From the NCBI GenBank assembly GCA_003242275.1, contig QGUX01000051.1, positions 1-15,548 on the forward strand: DNA of 15,548 nucleotides. The letters are read 5' to 3'. The notes under the pieces are model-generated. The model was not told the DNA's origin, searched no databases, and saw only the letters and a program-made list of their open reading frames with translations. Below, in pieces: positions 7,477 to 15,028 of this stretch. Both the position numbers and the translations under genes were made by a program. This DNA comes from Pseudomonadota bacterium. GTDB taxonomy: Bacteria; Pseudomonadota; Gammaproteobacteria; Steroidobacterales; Steroidobacteraceae. Position 1 is the stretch's first letter. The number at the start of each line of letters is the position of its first letter.

Positions 7477-8163
7477 TCAGCGCTGCAGCGAGGTCAGGCG
7501 CATGGACCACTCCACGTTGCGCCCGTCGCGCCGCTCGACCTTCAGCGGCAGGTAGCCCAGCTCGGGCGCGCACCAGAAGTAGGTGGCCTTGCGCGAGCCC
7601 GGCCGGCGGCTGCTGTAGATGTCGGTGCGGAAGGTGCCGGCCACCGATTCGATCACCTCGCTGCCTTCCACCGCGTAGATGTAGTCCTTGATGCGGTCCT
7701 CGTCGACGAGCACGAAGCGCGCCGGCGTGCGGCCGGACATCAGCTCCTGCATAAGCGCCACCTGCACCGACTGGGTGTCGAGCAGGCCGGGCTGGGTGGG
7801 CAGGTTGACGGGCTTGCCCTCCACCGTGCCGGTGACGCGGCCTGCGGACCAGTCGAACTCGAGCTTCTGGTCGCTTTCGGTGGAGGTGAAGGTCAGCGGC
7901 ACCACGCGGCTGTCCTGGATGCGGAACACGCTGCGCGTGACCTGGTTGGACGGCAGCGCCAGGCGGAACAGGCCGCGGCCCTGCACGCGCGACTCGTACG
8001 ACCACATGTCATCGCCCGGAATGCGGTCGAGCCGCAGCGTGCCGGTGCCGGCGTTCATGCCGCCCCAGCGGATGGCGTAGGTCGCGGCGAAGGGTTCGAG
8101 CGAGGCCGCGCCCGCGGCCACCGGCAGGCAAAGGGCCGCGAAGACCACCGCGATGCGCCTCAT
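7477..8163 (-). CDS. DUF3108 domain periplasmic protein
   Basis: The 228-residue protein starts with a signal peptide ([20 protein letters not shown]) with likely cleavage near residue 20. The rest is a beta-rich DUF3108-type domain: FAATYAIRWGGMNAGTG near the start, then repeated short strands such as MWSYESRV, LEFDWSAGRVTG and FRTDIYSS, ending in YLPLKVERRDG. Family members are exported proteins of unknown biochemical role, sometimes found beside purN. The ATG overlaps the purN stop in an ATGA (8160-8163), and GAGG lies at 8169-8172, 5 nt upstream, so translation is coupled to purN. An open frame back to 8247 would hide the signal peptide and overlap purN by 88 bp, so it was not used. Reading it as a purine enzyme is not supported. 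Confidence 0.85.
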   Translation of the reverse strand: MRRIAVVFAALCLPVAAGAASLEPFAATYAIRWGGMNAGTGTLRLDRIPGDDMWSYESRVQGRGLFRLALPSNQVTRSVFRIQDSRVVPLTFTSTESDQKLEFDWSAGRVTGTVEGKPVNLPTQPGLLDTQSVQVALMQELMSGRTPARFVLVDEDRIKDYIYAVEGSEVIESVAGTFRTDIYSSRRPGSRKATYFWCAPELGYLPLKVERRDGRNVEWSMRLTSLQR

Positions 8164-8840
8164 GACAGCCTCGCCGGGGCGGCCAGGGGCCCGCCGTCGA
8201 GCGTCGGACGACCCTCGTTCCACTGCAGCCGGCCACTTGTCAGCCACTGGATCACCATGGGGTAGAGCCTGTGCTCGACAGCATGAACGCGGGCTGAAAG
8301 GCTGGCAACCGTGTCCCCGGGGAGCACCGGGACCACGCCCTGCGCGATCACGGGCCCGCCATCGAGCTCGGGCGTGACGAAGTGCACGCTGGCGCCATGC
8401 TCCGCATCCCCCGCTGCGAGCGCGCGGGCATGTGTGTCCAGTCCCTTGTACTTCGGCAGCAGCGAGGGGTGGATGTTCAGCATGCGGCCGGCGTAGCGTC
8501 CCACCAGCTCCGCCGACAGCACGCGCATGAAGCCGGCGAGGATCACGTAGTCCGCGTCACTGGCGGTGATGGCCGCGTCGAGCGCGGCCTCGAACGCGGC
8601 GCGGTCGGCCGCGCCGTCGCGGCGGAAGGCGCGGCGGTCGACGACCCGGACCGGCAACCCCAGCTCGCGTGCGCGGGCGATGCCGCCCGCGTCGGGGACA
8701 TCGCAGAGGACGGCGGCGACCTGCGCCGGGATTTCGCCGGCGGCGCAGGCGCGGGCGATGGCCACCATGTTGCTGCCCGCGCCGGAGATCAGTATCGCCA
8801 GGCGCGCGGCGGGCTCACTCGTCGATGACGACACCGGCAT
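8160..8840 (-). CDS. purN: Phosphoribosylglycinamide formyltransferase
   Basis: The 226-residue enzyme transfers a formyl group from 10-formyltetrahydrofolate to glycinamide ribonucleotide, step three of purine synthesis, in the cytosol. The phosphate-binding loop ISGAGSNM lies at residues 18-25, with the folate-site sequence GFMRVLS at 103-109. The catalytic triad is Asn122, His124 ([13 protein letters not shown]) and Asp160 ([11 protein letters not shown]), matching Asn106/His108/Asp144 of E. coli PurN. Its start overlaps the purM 3' end by 26 bp (8815-8840), and no strong Shine-Dalgarno precedes it, so re-initiation after purM is likely. The N-terminus carries about ten extra residues before the first strand, and the C-terminal tail is slightly longer than usual. 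No internal start that would avoid the overlap looks better. Confidence 0.95.
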   Translation of the reverse strand: MPVSSSTSEPAARLAILISGAGSNMVAIARACAAGEIPAQVAAVLCDVPDAGGIARARELGLPVRVVDRRAFRRDGAADRAAFEAALDAAITASDADYVILAGFMRVLSAELVGRYAGRMLNIHPSLLPKYKGLDTHARALAAGDAEHGASVHFVTPELDGGPVIAQGVVPVLPGDTVASLSARVHAVEHRLYPMVIQWLTSGRLQWNEGRPTLDGGPLAAPARLS

Positions 8841-9846
8841 CCCCGGCGCGGATCTCGCCGATCAGCGTGGCCTTCTCGCCGGCCTCGGTGAGGATGTCCA
8901 GCGCGCGACGGGCATCGCCCGGGCGCACCACCGCGACCATGCCGATGCCGCAGTTGAAGGTGCGGTACATCTCCGCTGGCGCGATGTTGCCGGTTCGTGC
9001 CAGCCAGTCGAACACCGGGTCGCGATGCCAGCGGCTGCGCACCAGGTGCGCCTCGAGGCCTTCGGGCAGCACGCGCGGGATGTTGTCGGTGAGGCCGCCG
9101 CCGGTGATGTGGGCAAAGGCCGACACGGGCAGTTCGGCGGCGAGCTTCAGCATGCTCTTCACGTAGATGCGCGTGGGTTCGAGCAGGCGGTCGAACAGCG
9201 GCCTGCCCTCGAGCATGGTGGTGGCATCGGCGCCGGAAATCTCGATCAGCCTGCGCACCAGCGAATAGCCGTTGGAGTGCACGCCGGAGGAGGCCATGCC
9301 GATGATCAGGTCGCCCTCGCGCACGCGGCTGCCGTCGAGCACTTCGCTGCGCTCCACCACGCCCACGCAGAAGCCGGCGAGGTCGTAGTCGCCACCGTGG
9401 TACATGCCGGGCATCTCGGCGGTCTCGCCACCCACCAGCGCGCAGCCGGCCTGCAGGCAGCCCTCGGCAATGCCGGCCACCACCTTCTCGGCCACATCCA
9501 CCGAGAGCTTGCCGGTGGCGTAGTAATCGAGGAAGAACAGCGGCTCGGCGCCCTGCACGGCCACGTCGTTGACGCACATGGCCACCAGATCGATGCCGAT
9601 GCGTTCGTGCCGCCCGGTGTCGATGGCCAGCCTGAGCTTGGTGCCCACGCCGTCGGTGCCGGAAACCAGCACCGGCTCGCGGTACTTCTGCGGCAGGGAC
9701 ACAAGGGCGCCGAAGCCGCCGACGCCGGCGAGCACTTCGGGCCGGAGCGTGCGCCTGACGCTGGGCTTGATGCGGTCGACCAGTGAGTCGCCCGCGTCGA
9801 TGTCGACGCCGGCGTCGCGGTAGGTGAGGCCTCGGGTGGGCTGCAT
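8815..9846 (-). CDS. purM: Phosphoribosylformylglycinamidine cyclo-ligase (AIR synthetase)
   Basis: The 343-residue enzyme closes the imidazole ring using ATP, turning FGAM into AIR, step five of purine synthesis; it is a cytosolic dimer. The family signatures are all present: GTDGVGTK (63-70), the nucleotide-binding segment [21 protein letters not shown] (from residue 92), GGETAEMPG (139-147), GDYDLAGF (152-159), [11 protein letters not shown] and [12 protein letters not shown]. Length is normal for PurM. It is first in a minus-strand operon purM-purN-DUF3108 with overlapping junctions. ATG 9846 is the only sensible start before the conserved [14 protein letters not shown] segment. A weak TATACA -10 element lies about 29 bp upstream. 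No purine riboswitch or PurR-like operator could be recognised in the 59-bp leader region. Confidence 0.96.
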   Translation of the reverse strand: MQPTRGLTYRDAGVDIDAGDSLVDRIKPSVRRTLRPEVLAGVGGFGALVSLPQKYREPVLVSGTDGVGTKLRLAIDTGRHERIGIDLVAMCVNDVAVQGAEPLFFLDYYATGKLSVDVAEKVVAGIAEGCLQAGCALVGGETAEMPGMYHGGDYDLAGFCVGVVERSEVLDGSRVREGDLIIGMASSGVHSNGYSLVRRLIEISGADATTMLEGRPLFDRLLEPTRIYVKSMLKLAAELPVSAFAHITGGGLTDNIPRVLPEGLEAHLVRSRWHRDPVFDWLARTGNIAPAEMYRTFNCGIGMVAVVRPGDARRALDILTEAGEKATLIGEIRAGDAGVVIDE

Positions 9847-9870
9847 GGTACGTCCGGGAGGGGCTTTGCG

Positions 9871-9881
9871 CTATTGTATAG
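9871..9881. promoter_or_regulatory. AT-rich palindromic candidate bidirectional -10 region
   Basis: CTATTGTATAG is an AT-rich inverted repeat (CTAT/ATAG arms, TGT centre) in otherwise GC-rich DNA, inside the 59-bp gap between divergent purM and the phosphatidyltransferase gene. The minus strand reads TATACA (9880 down to 9875), a good -10 for purM. The plus strand reads TATTGT (9872-9877), usable for the other gene. No convincing -35 is seen for either. The plus-strand leader would be about 20 nt and holds no Shine-Dalgarno. Confidence 0.35.
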
Positions 9882-9905
9882 GACTTTCGTCGCGCGCTCG
9901 CCGCC

Positions 9906-10454
9906 ATGCGCCATATCCCGAACATCCTCTGCCTCACCCGGATCGCGCTGATCGCGCCGCTGATCTCGGCCATGCTCGAGGGCCGGCAGGCGCTGATCCT
10001 GGTGCTGTTCGGCATTGCGGCGGTCTCCGACGCGCTGGACGGCTATCTGGCGAAGCGCTTCGGCTGGACGTCCGACCTCGGCCGCTTCCTCGACCCCCTT
10101 GCGGACAAGCTGCTGCTGGTGTCCGTGTTCGTCGCCGCGGCCTGGCTGGACATCGCGCCCTGGTGGGTGGCGGCGGTGGCGATCGCGCGCGACATCACCA
10201 TCGGCGTGGGCGCGCTGATATACCGCCTCTGGTTCGGTCCGCTGCACGGCAGGCCCACCGCGATCAGCAAGGTGAATACCTTCATGCAGATGCTGTACCT
10301 GCTGGCCGTGATCCTGGCCAGCGCCAGCGGCGTGCCGCCGCGCGGCATGCTCAACGTGCTGGCCGGCGTGGTGGTGTTCACCACGCTGATCAGCGGCATC
10401 GACTACGTCGGGCGCTTCATGCAGCGCGCCTTCGCGCGCATCGCCGCGTCGTGA
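9906..10454 (+). CDS. CDP-alcohol phosphatidyltransferase family membrane protein (PgsA-like)
   Basis: The 182-residue integral membrane enzyme carries the full catalytic signature of CDP-alcohol phosphatidyltransferases: Asp42-x2-Asp45-Gly46-x2-Ala49-Lys50-x8-Gly59-x3-Asp63-x3-Asp67, binding the two metals and the CDP moiety. Lys replaces the usual Arg after Ala. The N-terminus (HIPNILCLTRI) is typical of the PgsA/cardiolipin-synthase-like branch, and hydrophobic segments near 18-40, 68-82, 86-108, 126-142 and 148-165 fit the six-helix fold. It joins CDP-diacylglycerol to an alcohol, most likely glycerol-3-phosphate, but the acceptor cannot be fixed from sequence. A second family member, pssA, lies at 14246, so this one is not phosphatidylserine synthase. 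Its stop overlaps the hda GTG by 4 bp. No Shine-Dalgarno precedes the ATG at 9906. Confidence 0.85.
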   Translation: MRHIPNILCLTRIALIAPLISAMLEGRQALILVLFGIAAVSDALDGYLAKRFGWTSDLGRFLDPLADKLLLVSVFVAAAWLDIAPWWVAAVAIARDITIGVGALIYRLWFGPLHGRPTAISKVNTFMQMLYLLAVILASASGVPPRGMLNVLAGVVVFTTLISGIDYVGRFMQRAFARIAAS

Positions 10455-11131
10455 AGCAGCTCGCGCTGGGCGTGCGGCTGCTGGACCGCGCCGTGTTCGA
10501 CAGCTTCGTGCCCGGTTCCAACGCCGCCGCGCTGGCGGCGGCGCGGGGGCTGGCGGCGGGCCAGGGTGCACTGCTCTACCTGCACGGACTGGAAGGGGCC
10601 GGCAAGTCGCACCTGCTGCAGGCCATGTGCGCGGCCGTGCCCGGTGCGGCCTACCTGCCGCTGCCTGCACTCAGGGGCCTGGGGCCGGAGGTGCTTTCCG
10701 GCCTGGCGGGCCAGCCGCTGCTGGCCGTCGATGATCCCGGATCCATCGGCGGGGATGCGGCCTGGGAACGTGCGCTGTTCACGCTGTACAACGAGTGCAC
10801 GGAGGCCGGCACGCGCCTGGCCGTCGCCGCGCGAGTGCCGGCCGCGGACCTGCCGCTCATGCTGCCCGACCTTCGTTCGCGCCTCGCGGCCATGCCGCAT
10901 TTCGCGCTGCATCCGCTGGACGAGGCACAGCAGCGCGAGGCGCTGCGCGCCCACGCCGCGGCGCGCGGCCTGGTGCTGCCGGAGGAGACGCTGCAGTACC
11001 TGCAGCGACGCTTCGCGCGCGACATGGCCAGCCTGCATGCACTGCTCGAAAGGCTGGACGTGGCCTCGCTCGAGGCACAGCGCCCGCTGACGGTGCCTTT
11101 CATCCGCCAGGTGCTGGGGGAATTGCGGTAG
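10451..11131 (+). CDS. hda: DnaA regulatory inactivator Hda
   Basis: The 226-residue DnaA-like AAA+ protein lacks DnaA's DNA-binding domain. In the RIDA system Hda with the DNA-loaded sliding clamp stimulates DnaA-ATP hydrolysis and so limits re-initiation. At the N-terminus QLALGV (residues 3-8) resembles the clamp-binding motif of Hda (QLSLPL in E. coli). Walker A is GLEGAGKS (46-53) and the Walker B-like LLAVDD is at 90-95, followed by the Hda-like GSIGGDAAWE. LRSRLA (141-146) corresponds to the conserved box with the arginine finger region. It begins at GTG 10451 inside the upstream stop (GTGA, 10451-10454), has no Shine-Dalgarno of its own and so depends on coupling to the phosphatidyltransferase gene. 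An open frame running back to 9824 is out of frame with that gene and not coding there. Confidence 0.9.
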   Translation: MKQLALGVRLLDRAVFDSFVPGSNAAALAAARGLAAGQGALLYLHGLEGAGKSHLLQAMCAAVPGAAYLPLPALRGLGPEVLSGLAGQPLLAVDDPGSIGGDAAWERALFTLYNECTEAGTRLAVAARVPAADLPLMLPDLRSRLAAMPHFALHPLDEAQQREALRAHAAARGLVLPEETLQYLQRRFARDMASLHALLERLDVASLEAQRPLTVPFIRQVLGELR

Positions 11132-11151
11132 CGGTTCGTTGAACGCCGGCG

Positions 11152-11169
11152 CGGGCGGCGGGCCGCCCG
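11152..11169. terminator. GC hairpin between convergent hda and wrbA
   Basis: CGGGCGG (11152-11158) and CCGCCCG (11163-11169) form a perfect 7-bp GC stem with a CGGG loop, in the 60-bp gap between the two convergent stop codons. There is no T-run on either side, so it is not a canonical intrinsic terminator. Its position suits a bidirectional hairpin that stalls polymerase or protects 3' ends. Confidence 0.35.
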
Positions 11170-11191
11170 GCGACCGGCAGGATGGACGGTC

Positions 11192-11800
11192 TCAGTCGCC
11201 GCGTTTCAGGCGCAGCGCCAGCGTCGCCACGCGCCGCCCCAGTGCCCGCGCCACCGTCACTTCGTCGTCGGTGAGCGTGCCTTCGGGTGCGGCATTGTCC
11301 ACGTGCGAGGCGCCATAGGGCGTGCCGCCCGACCGCGTGGTGTTCAGCGCATTCTCGGTGTAGGGCACGCCGGCCATCACCATGCCCTGGTGCAGCAGCG
11401 GCACCATCATCGACAGCAGCGTGGACTCCTGTCCGCCATGCATGGTCTGCGTGGACGTGAACACGCCGGCCGGCTTGTCCACCAGCGAACCCTCTGCCCA
11501 CAGCGAGGAAGTCTGGTCGAGGAAATGCTTCACCGGCGCGGCCATGTTGCCGAAGCGCGTGGGGCTGCCGAGCACCAGGCCATCGCAGGTGCGGAGGTCA
11601 TCCAGCGTCGCCCATGGCGCGCCCTCGTCGGGCACGGCCTTCACCGGACGCTCGCTCTCCGCCGATACCGGCGGCAGGCTGCGCAGCTTCGAGCGCGCGC
11701 CGGGCACGGCCTCGATGCCGCGGCACACCTCGCGCGCCAGCCGCGCCGTGCTGCCGCGGCGCGAGTAGTAGACCACCAGGATTTCCGCTTCGCCGGCCAT
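11192..11800 (-). CDS. wrbA: WrbA-type NAD(P)H:quinone oxidoreductase
   Basis: The 202-residue flavodoxin-like protein is expected to bind FMN and reduce quinones by two electrons, protecting against oxidative stress; it is cytosolic and tetrameric in the family. The FMN phosphate loop is SRRGST (13-18). SPTRFGNM (79-86), TQTMHGGQES (117-126) and SGGTPYGASH (157-166) are classic WrbA signatures, and the length fits. The start lies 3 bp after the TAG of the upstream transglycosylase gene, so the two are co-transcribed. The nearest purine-rich run is almost adjacent to the ATG, which points to translational coupling. Compared with E. coli WrbA the region from residue 30 to 65 looks divergent, but no key FMN residue is lost. 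Confidence 0.9.
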   Translation of the reverse strand: MAGEAEILVVYYSRRGSTARLAREVCRGIEAVPGARSKLRSLPPVSAESERPVKAVPDEGAPWATLDDLRTCDGLVLGSPTRFGNMAAPVKHFLDQTSSLWAEGSLVDKPAGVFTSTQTMHGGQESTLLSMMVPLLHQGMVMAGVPYTENALNTTRSGGTPYGASHVDNAAPEGTLTDDEVTVARALGRRVATLALRLKRGD

Positions 11801-11803
11801 GCC

Positions 11804-12445
11804 CTAGCGGGAGGCGGTGGCGAGGCCGAGGTCGTCGGCGCCGTTCCAGCGCGTGGTCCAGCGCGTGACCACCAGGTCCGGATACTGCCGCCGGCCGACG
11901 CTGCCGTTGTAGCGCGCCAGGGCCTTGCGCACGTCGTTGTTCTCGCGCTTCAGGTAGTGCCGCAGGATGGCGCAGCCCATGCGGATGTTCTCCTCGATCT
12001 GGATGAGCTGCCGGCGCTCCATGCCGAGCTGCTCGGGCCAGAAGGGCATGATCTGCATCAGTCCCACCGCGCCGGCGCTGGATACCGCCCAGCGGTCGAA
12101 GCGGCTCTCCACGTCCATCACGGCCATGACCAGTCCCGGCGGCAGGCGCTGCTCGCCGGGACGGTGCGCCTCGCAGAACACCGTCTCGAGGATGCGCACG
12201 CGCTCGTCGTGGTCTTTCACGATGCGCCGCAGGCGCGGTTCCATCATCGAGAACCACACCGCCGAGTCGAACTTGTCGGCGAAGCAGCTGGCGCTGGCGA
12301 TGGCCTTCTCGACGATGGCGCGCAGCTCGGGTTCCTGCTGCGCGCCCGCGGCCACCTGGGCGCCGGCCACCGGCGCCAGTCCCAGCAGCAGCGCGGCGCT
12401 AAGCCTGGCGGCCCAGCCGGCGCAGGATTTCGGGAATGACGTCAT
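11804..12445 (-). CDS. Exported lytic transglycosylase, SLT domain
   Basis: The 213-residue protein has a signal peptide (hydrophobic core [15 protein letters not shown], cleavage near residue 29) and a family 1 lytic transglycosylase domain. Catalytic Glu113 lies in MDVESRF, followed by GLMQIMP (128-134), EENIRMG (151-157) and ARYNGS (177-182). It should cleave the MurNAc-GlcNAc bond of peptidoglycan in the periplasm, forming 1,6-anhydro-MurNAc. No lipobox is seen, so it is probably soluble. The start at 12445 lies 47 bp inside the 3' end of proS, so the n-region and part of the signal core share DNA with the ProS C-terminus in another frame. The longer open frame to 12634 would overlap proS by 236 bp and displace the signal peptide. 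It sits between proS and wrbA in one operon. Confidence 0.87.
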   Translation of the reverse strand: MTSFPKSCAGWAARLSAALLLGLAPVAGAQVAAGAQQEPELRAIVEKAIASASCFADKFDSAVWFSMMEPRLRRIVKDHDERVRILETVFCEAHRPGEQRLPPGLVMAVMDVESRFDRWAVSSAGAVGLMQIMPFWPEQLGMERRQLIQIEENIRMGCAILRHYLKRENNDVRKALARYNGSVGRRQYPDLVVTRWTTRWNGADDLGLATASR

Positions 12446-14114
12446 CGGTGGGGATCTCGGTGGTGGTGCCGCTCCTGCGATGGCGATACTCAAGCCGGCC
12501 GGCCGCGAGGCCGCGGTCGCCCACCACGATGCAGTGGGGGATGCCCAGCAGCTCCGCGTCGGCGAACTTGACGCCCGGGCGGGCGTCGCGGTCGTCATAC
12601 AGCACGTCGACGCCGGCCGCCCGCAGGGCGGCATACAGCTCGTCGGCCTTGCGTCGCACGGCTTCGGAGCGGTCGTGGTTCAGCGTCACGAGCATCACGG
12701 TATACGGAGCGATGGGATCCGGCCAGACGATGCCCTTGTCATCATGATTCTGTTCAATGGCCGCCGCAACGATGCGCGTCACACCTATGCCATAGCAGCC
12801 CATCAGGGGCGTGACGGCCTTGCCCTCGGGGTCCAGCACCGTCAGGTTCATGGCCTCGCTGTACTTGCGGCCGAGCTGGAAGATGTGGCCCACCTCGATG
12901 CCGCGGCGGATCGCCAGCCGCCCCCGGCCCGACGGCGAGGGGTCCCCGTCCACCACGTTGCGCAGGTCGGCCGGTTCGGGCTCGGGCAGGTCGCGGCCCC
13001 AGTTCACGCCGGTGAGATGGGCGTCCTTCTCGTTGGCGCCGCAGACGAAATCGGCCAGCGCGGCCGCGGCGTGGTCCACGACGACGCGGCAGGACAGGCC
13101 CTTCGGGCCGAGGAAGCCGGGCTCGGTCCCCGTGGCCTCGAGCACCCGCGCAGCGCTGGCCATGCGCAGGGGACTGGCGACGCCGGGAACCTTCTGCGCC
13201 TTGACCGCATTGAGCTCGTGGTCGCCGCGCAGCACCAGCGCCACCACGCCGCCGTCCGAGCCCTCGACGATGAGCGTCTTCACGCACTGCGAGGGAGCCA
13301 CGCCCAGCAGCGAGCAAACCTCGGCGATGCTCCTCGCGCCCGGCGTGGCCACGCGCGCGAGCGCCTGCGTGGCCGCGGGCCGCCGGCCGTCGAATGCCGG
13401 CGCGGGCGCCAGCTCGAGGTTGGCGGCGTAATCGTCCTCGTCCGAGACGGCGATCGCGTCCTCGCCCGAGTCGGCCAGCACCTGGAATTCCTCCGACGCG
13501 CTGCCGCCGATGGCACCTGTGTCGGCGCGCACCGCACGGAACGTGAGGCCCATGCGGTCGAACATGCGCGTGTAGGCCTCCTTCATCACCGCGTAGCCTT
13601 CGGCCAGCGAGGCCTCGTCCATGTGGAAGGAGTAGGCGTCCTTCATCACGAACTCGCGGCCGCGCATCACGCCGAAGCGCGGCCGGATCTCGTCGCGGAA
13701 CTTGATCTGGATCTGGTAGAAGTTCACCGGCAGCTGGCGGTAGCTCCTGAGCTCGCGCCGCGCCAGGTCGGTGATGACCTCCTCGTGCGTGGGGCCGATC
13801 ACGAAGTCGCGCTGGTGGCGGTCCTTGAAGCGCAGCAGTTCGGGGCCGTACTGCTCCCAGCGCCCCGACTCCTGCCACAGCTCGGCCGGCTGCACGGCCG
13901 GCATCAGCACCTCCAGCGCGCCGGCGCGGTCCATTTCCTCGCGCACGATGGCCTCGACCTTGCGCACGGCCCGAAGGCCCATGGGCAGGAAGGTGTAGAT
14001 GCCGGCGGCGAGGCGGCGGATCAGGCCGGCACGCAGCATCAGCTTGTGGCTGACGACCTCGGCCTCGGCGGGTGTTTCCTTGGTGGTGTTGACCGGATAG
14101 CGGGACAGGCGCAT
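12399..14114 (-). CDS. proS: Prolyl-tRNA synthetase, bacterial type with editing domain
   Basis: The 571-residue class II synthetase charges tRNA-Pro in the cytosol. Motif 1 lies around residues 38-75 ([13 protein letters not shown]), motif 2 at about 138-160 ([18 protein letters not shown]) and motif 3 at 442-448 (GIGVTRI). The proline-site TxE appears in GPTHEE (107-112). Between motifs 2 and 3 lies the INS/YbaK-like editing domain, residues about 225-405, with Lys279 (CVKTL) at the position equivalent to the editing-critical Lys279 of E. coli ProS. It should therefore clear Ala-tRNA-Pro. The anticodon-binding domain runs from about 470 to the end. Length equals the E. coli type. ATG 14114 precedes the conserved [19 protein letters not shown] start; no clear Shine-Dalgarno is visible. 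It heads the operon proS-transglycosylase-wrbA and is divergent from pssA. Confidence 0.97.
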   Translation of the reverse strand: MRLSRYPVNTTKETPAEAEVVSHKLMLRAGLIRRLAAGIYTFLPMGLRAVRKVEAIVREEMDRAGALEVLMPAVQPAELWQESGRWEQYGPELLRFKDRHQRDFVIGPTHEEVITDLARRELRSYRQLPVNFYQIQIKFRDEIRPRFGVMRGREFVMKDAYSFHMDEASLAEGYAVMKEAYTRMFDRMGLTFRAVRADTGAIGGSASEEFQVLADSGEDAIAVSDEDDYAANLELAPAPAFDGRRPAATQALARVATPGARSIAEVCSLLGVAPSQCVKTLIVEGSDGGVVALVLRGDHELNAVKAQKVPGVASPLRMASAARVLEATGTEPGFLGPKGLSCRVVVDHAAAALADFVCGANEKDAHLTGVNWGRDLPEPEPADLRNVVDGDPSPSGRGRLAIRRGIEVGHIFQLGRKYSEAMNLTVLDPEGKAVTPLMGCYGIGVTRIVAAAIEQNHDDKGIVWPDPIAPYTVMLVTLNHDRSEAVRRKADELYAALRAAGVDVLYDDRDARPGVKFADAELLGIPHCIVVGDRGLAAGRLEYRHRRSGTTTEIPTDDVIPEILRRLGRQA

Positions 14115-14191
14115 GCAGCGTTATTGCATCAGGAACTTGGGCGGGAAGTGGCGCAGTCTAGCAGGCCCGGCCGGCAGGGACGGGACCGGCG

Positions 14192-14221
14192 TTGTGGCCG
14201 GGGGCGGGGCGGCCCTATGAT
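14192..14221 (+). promoter_or_regulatory. Candidate sigma-70 promoter for pssA
   Basis: TTGTGG (14192-14197) and TATGAT (14216-14221) are separated by 18 nt, in the 131-bp divergent gap between proS and pssA. TATGAT matches five of six -10 consensus positions. The predicted start near 14228 leaves about 18 nt of leader containing the GGAAG ribosome binding site (14236-14240). This agrees with initiation at 14246 rather than further upstream. Confidence 0.38.
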
Positions 14222-14245
14222 GGCTTTTCGCCGATGGAAGCTCCC

Positions 14246-15028
14246 ATGCCGGACAACCGCCCGCGCAGCCGCGCGATCTACCTGCTGCCCAACCTGTTCA
14301 CGACGGGCTGCCTGTTCTCGGGCTTCTACGCCATCGTGGCGGCGATCGACGGCAACTACGACCGTGCCGGCTTCGCCGTCTTCATGGCCATGCTGTTCGA
14401 CACCATGGACGGGCGGGTGGCGCGCCTGACGCGCACCGAGAGCGCCTTCGGCAAGGAATACGACAGCCTCGCCGACATGGTGTCCTTCGGCGTGGCGCCG
14501 GCCATCGTCGCCTACCAGTGGGGCGTGGCGCGGCTGTTCGAGTATGGCGCGGTGTGGGGGCGCATCGGCTGGGTGGCGGCATTCACCTACGCCGTGTGCG
14601 CGGCGCTGCGCCTGGCTCGCTTCAACACGCGTTCGGCGGTGCAGGACAAGAACTTCTTCGAGGGGTTGCCCAGCCCGTCGGCGGCGGCCATCGTGTCGGC
14701 CTTCATCTGGTCGTCCACGCACTGGAAAGAACCCGGCCTGCCGGGACTGATCCTGGCCGCGCTGATCACGGCGCTGGCCGGTGCGCTGATGGTCAGCAGC
14801 TTTGCCTACAACAGCTTCAAGAACGTCAATGCCGAGGGACCGGTGCGCTTCGCCACCTTCCTGCTGGTGCCGCTGGGCTTCGTGCTGATCGCGATGTTCC
14901 GCTCCTATGCGCTGCTGGCCATCTTCGGCACCTACGCGCTGTCGGGGCCGCTGCTGTGGCTGGTGCGCCGGCGGCGGCGTGAACACCGGCACTCCCAGGA
15001 AGGGGTGGGTCCGGGAGGCAGTGCCTGA
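14246..15028 (+). CDS. pssA: CDP-diacylglycerol-serine O-phosphatidyltransferase (phosphatidylserine synthase)
   Basis: The 260-residue membrane enzyme makes phosphatidylserine from CDP-diacylglycerol and serine, the precursor of phosphatidylethanolamine. The CDP-alcohol motif is complete: Asp52-x2-Asp55-Gly56-x2-Ala59-Arg60-x8-Gly69-x3-Asp73-x3-Asp77. The PssA-specific context is clear: [20 protein letters not shown] at the start, [13 protein letters not shown] after the motif, and [18 protein letters not shown] and SFAYNSFK further on. This is the membrane-type enzyme, not the E. coli phospholipase-D-like form. Start 14246 has GGAAG 5 nt upstream; ATG 14234 has none, and a TTG at 14192 is further still. 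The C-terminus is short, basic and arginine-rich, facing the cytosol. Its stop overlaps the next ATG by one base. Confidence 0.94.
   Translation: MPDNRPRSRAIYLLPNLFTTGCLFSGFYAIVAAIDGNYDRAGFAVFMAMLFDTMDGRVARLTRTESAFGKEYDSLADMVSFGVAPAIVAYQWGVARLFEYGAVWGRIGWVAAFTYAVCAALRLARFNTRSAVQDKNFFEGLPSPSAAAIVSAFIWSSTHWKEPGLPGLILAALITALAGALMVSSFAYNSFKNVNAEGPVRFATFLLVPLGFVLIAMFRSYALLAIFGTYALSGPLLWLVRRRRREHRHSQEGVGPGGSA

Noticed and set aside
8164..8247. Longer start for the DUF3108 protein.
   Set aside because: It would overlap purN by 88 bp and hide an obvious signal peptide. The ATGA junction explains the start at 8163.
9824..11131. A 435-codon plus-strand open frame suggesting a fusion protein ending in Hda.
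   Set aside because: Its first 209 codons lie out of frame over the phosphatidyltransferase gene and give Arg/Gly/Pro-rich sequence without domains. The real Hda starts at GTG 10451, where the family N-terminus begins.
12446..12634. Longer start for the lytic transglycosylase.
   Set aside because: The added 63 residues overlap proS in another frame, show no domain, and push the signal peptide inward.
14192..14245. Upstream TTG (14192) or ATG (14234) as the pssA start.
   Set aside because: Neither has a ribosome binding site. The TTG lies in the candidate -35, while ATG 14246 has GGAAG at 5 nt and starts the family-like N-terminus.
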